DNA of 64,000 bases, from positions 6,944,001 to 7,008,000 of the forward strand of contig NZ_JAUSWW010000001.1 in the NCBI RefSeq assembly GCF_030815415.1, in the 5' to 3' direction. Source of the stretch: Streptomyces canus. Lineage in GTDB: Bacteria > Actinomycetota > Actinomycetes > Streptomycetales > Streptomycetaceae. The notes beneath the pieces were generated by a model. That model worked only from the letters and a program-made list of their open reading frames with translations, did no database searches and was not told the DNA's origin. Positions within the stretch are counted from its first letter, which is position 1. The number at the start of each line of letters is the position of its first letter. Below are positions 61,925 to 64,000 of this stretch, in pieces. A program made the translations under genes and the position numbers.

Positions 61925-63274
61925 ATGGGACGACCTGACCTGAACCGCAGGCAACTGCTCGCCGCCGCAGGCGGGTTGGCCGTGGCCGGCAGCTTCGGCT
62001 TCGCCGCGCTCGGCACCGGCGCCGACGCGCTCGCCTCCGACGCGGACACCCGGGTGCGCTACTGGAACCTCTTCAGCGGCGGCGACGGCGCCAACATGAT
62101 CGCGATGCTGGACTCCTTCCGGAAGGAACACCCCGGCATCGCGGTCAAGGACTCCACCCTCCAGTGGGGCAACCCCTTCTACACCAAGCTCGCCATGGCC
62201 GCCGCGGGCAACCGCGCCCCCGAACTCGGCGTCATGCACGTGGGCCGCGTCGCGGGCTTCTCACCGGGACGGCTCCTGGATCCGTGGGACGAGGCACTCC
62301 TCGCCCGGTACGGCGTGCGCAAGGCGGACTTCAACCCGGCGCTGTGGAACCGCGGCGTCATCGACGGCAAGCTCTACGCCCTCCCCCTCGACATCCACGT
62401 CCAGCTCTGCTTCTACCGCAAGGACGTCCTGAAGAAGGCGGACCTGCTCGGCGACGACGGCCGGATGATCCCGGTCGGCTCCACCGGCGAGTGGTTCGAC
62501 GTCCTGAAGAAGGCCAAGCAGGTCCAGAAGAAGGGCCTGCAGACCATCGGCCTGTGGACCAACGACCAGAACTTCCAGTGGTGGTTCTTCGTCGCCTTCT
62601 ACACCCAGCTCGGCGGCCGCTGGTTCGACGACGGCAACACCGAGGTCCTCTTCGACGCCGACAAGGCCACCCAGGTCCTGGAGTTCCTCCGGCAACACGT
62701 CACCGACGGCTACGTCATCCCCGGCGCACCCACCGGCGAGCAGTTCATCAACGGCGCCCCCTTCACCTGGGAGGGCAACTGGTCGGTGCCGGTCTTCTCC
62801 GGCGCCAAGCTGGACTACGGCGCGACCCCGCTGCCGCCCGTCTTCGGCGAGCCCGCCACCCACGCCGAGTCGCACGCGTTCGTCCTGCCCCACCAGTCGG
62901 GCCGCGGCGGCGCCACCAACGAGGCCGCGCACGAACTCGCCGCGTACGTCGTCACCCACGCCCAGCAGTGGGCGGCCGGCGGCCACATCCCCGCCTACAC
63001 GCCGACGCTGTCCACGGCCGCGTACCAGAAGCTCGAACCGCAGAACGAGTACGTGAGCGCCATGGACCACCAGGCCACCGAGCCCAAGGTGTGGTTCGCC
63101 GGCTCCACCGGCGTCCTCGCCCAGGACCTCGGCCCCGTCGTCGTCTCCTCGACCACGGGCTCCGCCAAGCCGGCCGCCGTCGCACAGCGGATGAAGTCCC
63201 GGCTCACCACGCTCCTCGCCTCGAAGAACCCGATGGACGGCAGGACCGCCGCGCAGGGAGGTACGGCCGCATGA
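61925..63274 (+). CDS. ABC sugar transporter solute-binding protein, Tat-exported
   Basis: The 449-residue precursor has a twin-arginine signal L-N-R-R-Q-L-L-A-A-A-G followed by a hydrophobic core and a likely A-L-A-S-D cleavage near 38. The mature part is a family 1 solute-binding protein: R-Y-W-N-L-F-S-G-G-D-G-A-N-M, F-R-K-E-H-P-G-I, Y-A-L-P-L-D-I-H and N-G-A-P-F-T-W-E-G-N-W. A lipobox is absent, so it may be released or retained by the transporter. It overlaps the permease start by four bases. Confidence 0.92.
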   Translation: MGRPDLNRRQLLAAAGGLAVAGSFGFAALGTGADALASDADTRVRYWNLFSGGDGANMIAMLDSFRKEHPGIAVKDSTLQWGNPFYTKLAMAAAGNRAPELGVMHVGRVAGFSPGRLLDPWDEALLARYGVRKADFNPALWNRGVIDGKLYALPLDIHVQLCFYRKDVLKKADLLGDDGRMIPVGSTGEWFDVLKKAKQVQKKGLQTIGLWTNDQNFQWWFFVAFYTQLGGRWFDDGNTEVLFDADKATQVLEFLRQHVTDGYVIPGAPTGEQFINGAPFTWEGNWSVPVFSGAKLDYGATPLPPVFGEPATHAESHAFVLPHQSGRGGATNEAAHELAAYVVTHAQQWAAGGHIPAYTPTLSTAAYQKLEPQNEYVSAMDHQATEPKVWFAGSTGVLAQDLGPVVVSSTTGSAKPAAVAQRMKSRLTTLLASKNPMDGRTAAQGGTAA

Positions 63275-64000
63275 CGACCAGCGCTCAGACCGTCGTCGCA
63301 CCGGCACGGGCGAGGACCGCCACCGCCACCGCGACCGTCCGCCGCAAGCAGGGCTTCCAGCACGGGGGCTGGTTCATCGCCCCGTTCCTGGCGCTGTTCG
63401 CGCTCTTCGTCGTCTGGCCGCTGCTGCGCGGCCTCTACCTCAGCTTCACGGACGCCAACATCTCCGGCGAGGGCGCGAGCTTCGTCGGCCTCGACAACTA
63501 CCGCGAAGCCCTGAACGACCAGGCCATGTGGGACGCGCTCGGCCACAGCGCCTGGTTCACCCTCCTCGTCGTCCCGTGCATCACGATCCTGGCGTTCCTG
63601 CTCGCGATGCTCGCCCACCACATCGAGCGCGGCAAATGGCTGTGGCGGCTGTGCTTCTTCGTCCCCTTCCTGCTGCCCTCGACGGTCGCCGCCAACCTGT
63701 GGCAGTGGCTCTTCACCCAGGGCATCGGCCTGTTCAACGAGACCTTCGGCCTCGACACGCCGTGGCTGACCGACAAGTCGTACGCGATGCTCGCCATCGT
63801 CATCCAGACCCTGTGGTGGACGGTCGGCTTCAGCTTCCTGCTGTACCTCGCCGCGCTCCAGGGCATCCCCGGCCACCTCTACGAGGCCGCCAAGCTGGAC
63901 GGCGCCAACGCCTGGCACCGCATGGTCCACATCACCCTGCCGATGCTGCGCCACATCACCGGTCTGGTGATCGCGCTCCAGATCCTCGCCTCGCTCCAGC
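63271..64000 (+). CDS. ABC sugar transporter permease (runs off window)
   Basis: From ATG 63271, 243 codons are visible. The protein has a cytoplasmic basic N-terminus and membrane helices beginning W-F-I-A-P-F-L-A-L-F-A-L-F-V-V-W-P-L. It contains L-S-F-T-D-A-N and the permease EAA loop Y-E-A-A-K-L-D-G-A-N-A-W-H-R-M-V-H-I-T-L-P. This is the MalF/UgpA-type subunit, and the second permease is expected beyond the window end. It should import the sugar delivered by the coupled binding protein. Confidence 0.92.
   Translation, partial: MTTSAQTVVAPARARTATATATVRRKQGFQHGGWFIAPFLALFALFVVWPLLRGLYLSFTDANISGEGASFVGLDNYREALNDQAMWDALGHSAWFTLLVVPCITILAFLLAMLAHHIERGKWLWRLCFFVPFLLPSTVAANLWQWLFTQGIGLFNETFGLDTPWLTDKSYAMLAIVIQTLWWTVGFSFLLYLAALQGIPGHLYEAAKLDGANAWHRMVHITLPMLRHITGLVIALQILASLQ

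Noticed and set aside
1-64000. CRISPR array, tRNA or rRNA genes
   Set aside because: No regularly spaced repeats were found, and no cloverleaf or rRNA-like segment was recognised on either strand.

Overview
This window looks like chromosomal DNA from a Streptomyces or a very close actinomycete. The evidence is uniformly high G+C with strong third-position bias, GTG/ATG starts with frequent 4-bp ATGA/GTGA stop-start overlaps, many Streptomyces-type families (STAS/MEDS/ANTAR partner-switching proteins, SigB-family sigma factor, MreB-like Mbl, MatB, PucR, TerD, DUF2613, DUF3068, MAB_1171c/ImmA-IrrE) and genus-typical GC-rich hairpin repeats. I found no rRNA, tRNA, CRISPR array or phage structural gene.

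Layout. (1) 1-13010 is a surface-polysaccharide region: two rightward glycosyltransferases face a leftward, translationally coupled set (methyltransferase, two GT-B glycosyltransferases, methyltransferase, WecG/TagA transferase, UDP-glucuronate decarboxylase). Beyond the divergent promoter come an initiating sugar-phosphate transferase, a secreted anchored protein, a DUF4012 protein and a low-molecular-weight tyrosine phosphatase. An IS701-like element sits exactly between the convergent ends of the first two groups. (2) 13011-15977 holds gene relics (SpoIIE-like, XdhC-like), a tiny hydrophobic protein, a hemerythrin protein and a doubly truncated sigma factor. (3) 15978-29400 is rich in partner-switching regulators: two STAS + MEDS/ATPase pairs and two STAS-ANTAR proteins. 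Among them lie a MarR/old-yellow-enzyme/quinone-reductase group, an M4 metalloprotease, a luciferase-like oxidoreductase and a decayed GAF histidine kinase. (4) 29437-33656 carries mbl, a fused carboxyltransferase and matB. (5) 33676-37001 is an accessory insert: a TnpB-like nuclease coupled to an RsbW-like ATPase, facing a UTRA-only protein and a GntR-UTRA regulator. (6) 37047-41322 has unusual fusions (methyltransferase-S1-S1, MerR-PP2C), an AraC regulator and an ATP-grasp enzyme.

(7) 41328-52117 is a long leftward operon of nine genes, most joined by 4-bp overlaps: glycosyltransferase, methyltransferase, a 1400-residue AftD-like membrane glycosyltransferase, condensation-fold acyltransferase, methyltransferase, EamA-like membrane protein, Trm112-like protein, FkbM methyltransferase and a hypothetical protein. 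It probably builds and decorates a cell-envelope glycan or glycolipid. (8) 52317-58380 has DUF3068, DUF2613, PucR, TerD, IclR and SMP-30 genes mixed with mobile-repeat debris. (9) 58469-61678 is a coupled ImmA/IrrE - MAB_1171c - FAD oxidoreductase operon. (10) 61925-64000 starts a sugar ABC transporter behind a promoter overlapped by a LacI-type operator.

The most striking observation is at two places. Convergent genes share a CTAG tetramer, which is the TAG stop of both strands, and a mobile sequence has inserted there (IS701-like at 998-2438, a 60-bp MITE-like hairpin at 55061-55120). In each case the CTAG is duplicated, so both flanking genes keep their stop codons. Several gene breaks are explained by one extra G in a G run, so sequencing error must be excluded before calling them pseudogenes. 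Family names come from reading the translations; no database search was run.
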